Below are positions 33,768 to 34,028 of a stretch of DNA of 34,028 bases, one piece after another; the first letter of the stretch is position 1, and each line of letters starts with the position of its first letter. The stretch lies in NCBI GenBank assembly GCA_016937795.1, contig JAFGVV010000061.1:1-34028 (forward strand), in the 5' to 3' direction. The notes under the pieces are model-generated. The model was not told where the DNA came from. It searched no databases and saw only the letters and a program-made list of their open reading frames with translations. Position numbers and translations under genes: made by a program. The stretch is from Paludibacteraceae bacterium (GTDB lineage Bacteria; Bacteroidota; Bacteroidia; Bacteroidales; Paludibacteraceae).

Positions 33768-34028
33768 ATGTTGAAACTATCGATATTTAATTTCACTGAT
33801 AAAAACAAACTGTTTACTGATTTTACTTTTATCATGGCAAATCTGATATTATTTTTGAACATAAGTAATAGGAACAAAATAATGTCGCATTTTAAATTTA
33901 TTACAATAAAGACATTTAAACCTTTTGAGGCTCTTTTGAATGTATTTTGTACTTTCAATCGGTTGTTTAGCCCGCTAAACGCCCTCTTTCAAGTCCAAAA
34001 TCCATTTCAAAATAGCTCTCAAAAATTA
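33768..34028 (+). other. Open frame running off the end of the window, coding status doubtful
   Basis: From the ATG at 33768, 87 codons without a stop reach the end of the window, 4 bases after the DUF2202 stop. The translation is rich in Phe, Leu, Asn and Lys, as expected from AT-rich non-coding DNA, and shows no family motif. A perfect hairpin GTTTAG-CCCG-CTAAAC (33965-33980) lies in its distal part. The distal ~75 bases are more GC-rich than the rest. It could be chance, a partial gene, or the edge of an inserted element. Confidence 0.2.

Noticed and set aside
1..34028. CRISPR arrays, transposases, prophage or defence genes
   Set aside because: No regularly spaced repeats and no matching protein motifs on either strand.

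Overview
The window is ordinary chromosomal DNA of a Bacteroidota bacterium, most likely order Bacteroidales. The signs are promoters with TTG at -33 and TAnnTTTG at -7 in front of most transcription units, almost no Shine-Dalgarno sequences, secreted proteins with type IX secretion (T9SS) sorting domains, a DPE2-like 4-alpha-glucanotransferase with two CBM20 modules, and family-typical proteins (a 155-residue RimP, DUF4465, DUF4861, BspA-like repeats). Genus and species cannot be fixed from the sequence.

Layout. 1-190: SRP RNA and tRNA-Thr in tandem on the minus strand. 450-1650: a B12-riboswitch-controlled DUF4465 surface lipoprotein. 1.8-8.9 kb: 4-alpha-glucanotransferase (-), prs (+), uvrD/pcrA (-) and a lysophospholipid acyltransferase-like gene (+). 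9.1-14.0 kb: the conserved rimP-nusA-infB unit. 14.1-18.2 kb: a T9SS type B cargo protein (-), then a LysM/periplasmic-binding-protein fusion and a PorT-like outer-membrane barrel (+). 18.4-21.4 kb: kduI, kduD and a DUF4861 lipoprotein, a fragment of uronate (pectin-type) catabolism. 21.5-25.5 kb (minus): a zinc-ribbon microprotein, an FtsE-like ATPase, hisIE, nadD, gmk and yicC. 25.9-28.5 kb: a TrpB2-type synthase, then rpsF-rpsR-rplI. 28.8-33.8 kb: a LytS/LytTR two-component pair, a BspA-like leucine-rich-repeat T9SS cargo and a DUF2202 lipoprotein. The last 265 bases are AT-rich and not explained.

How the genes fit together. Much of the window is translation, transcription and nucleotide housekeeping. 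The accessory theme is the cell envelope: surface lipoproteins, T9SS cargo, LysM anchoring and an outer-membrane barrel. KduI and KduD convert unsaturated uronate products towards KDG, and the DUF4861 lipoprotein probably belongs to the same polysaccharide diet. The LytS/LytTR pair sits just upstream of the BspA-like gene, with a conspicuous inverted repeat between them.

I found no CRISPR array, transposase, toxin-antitoxin pair or recognisable defence island, and I do not claim a new multi-gene system. The most interesting items are the riboswitch whose peripheral region carries sequence resembling dispersed repeats, with an orphan DUF4465 gene downstream; an apical stem-loop shared by two unrelated terminators; the rimP 5' leader hairpin; the inverted repeat before the BspA-like gene; and the zinc-ribbon microprotein next to an FtsE with an acidic tail and no FtsX.
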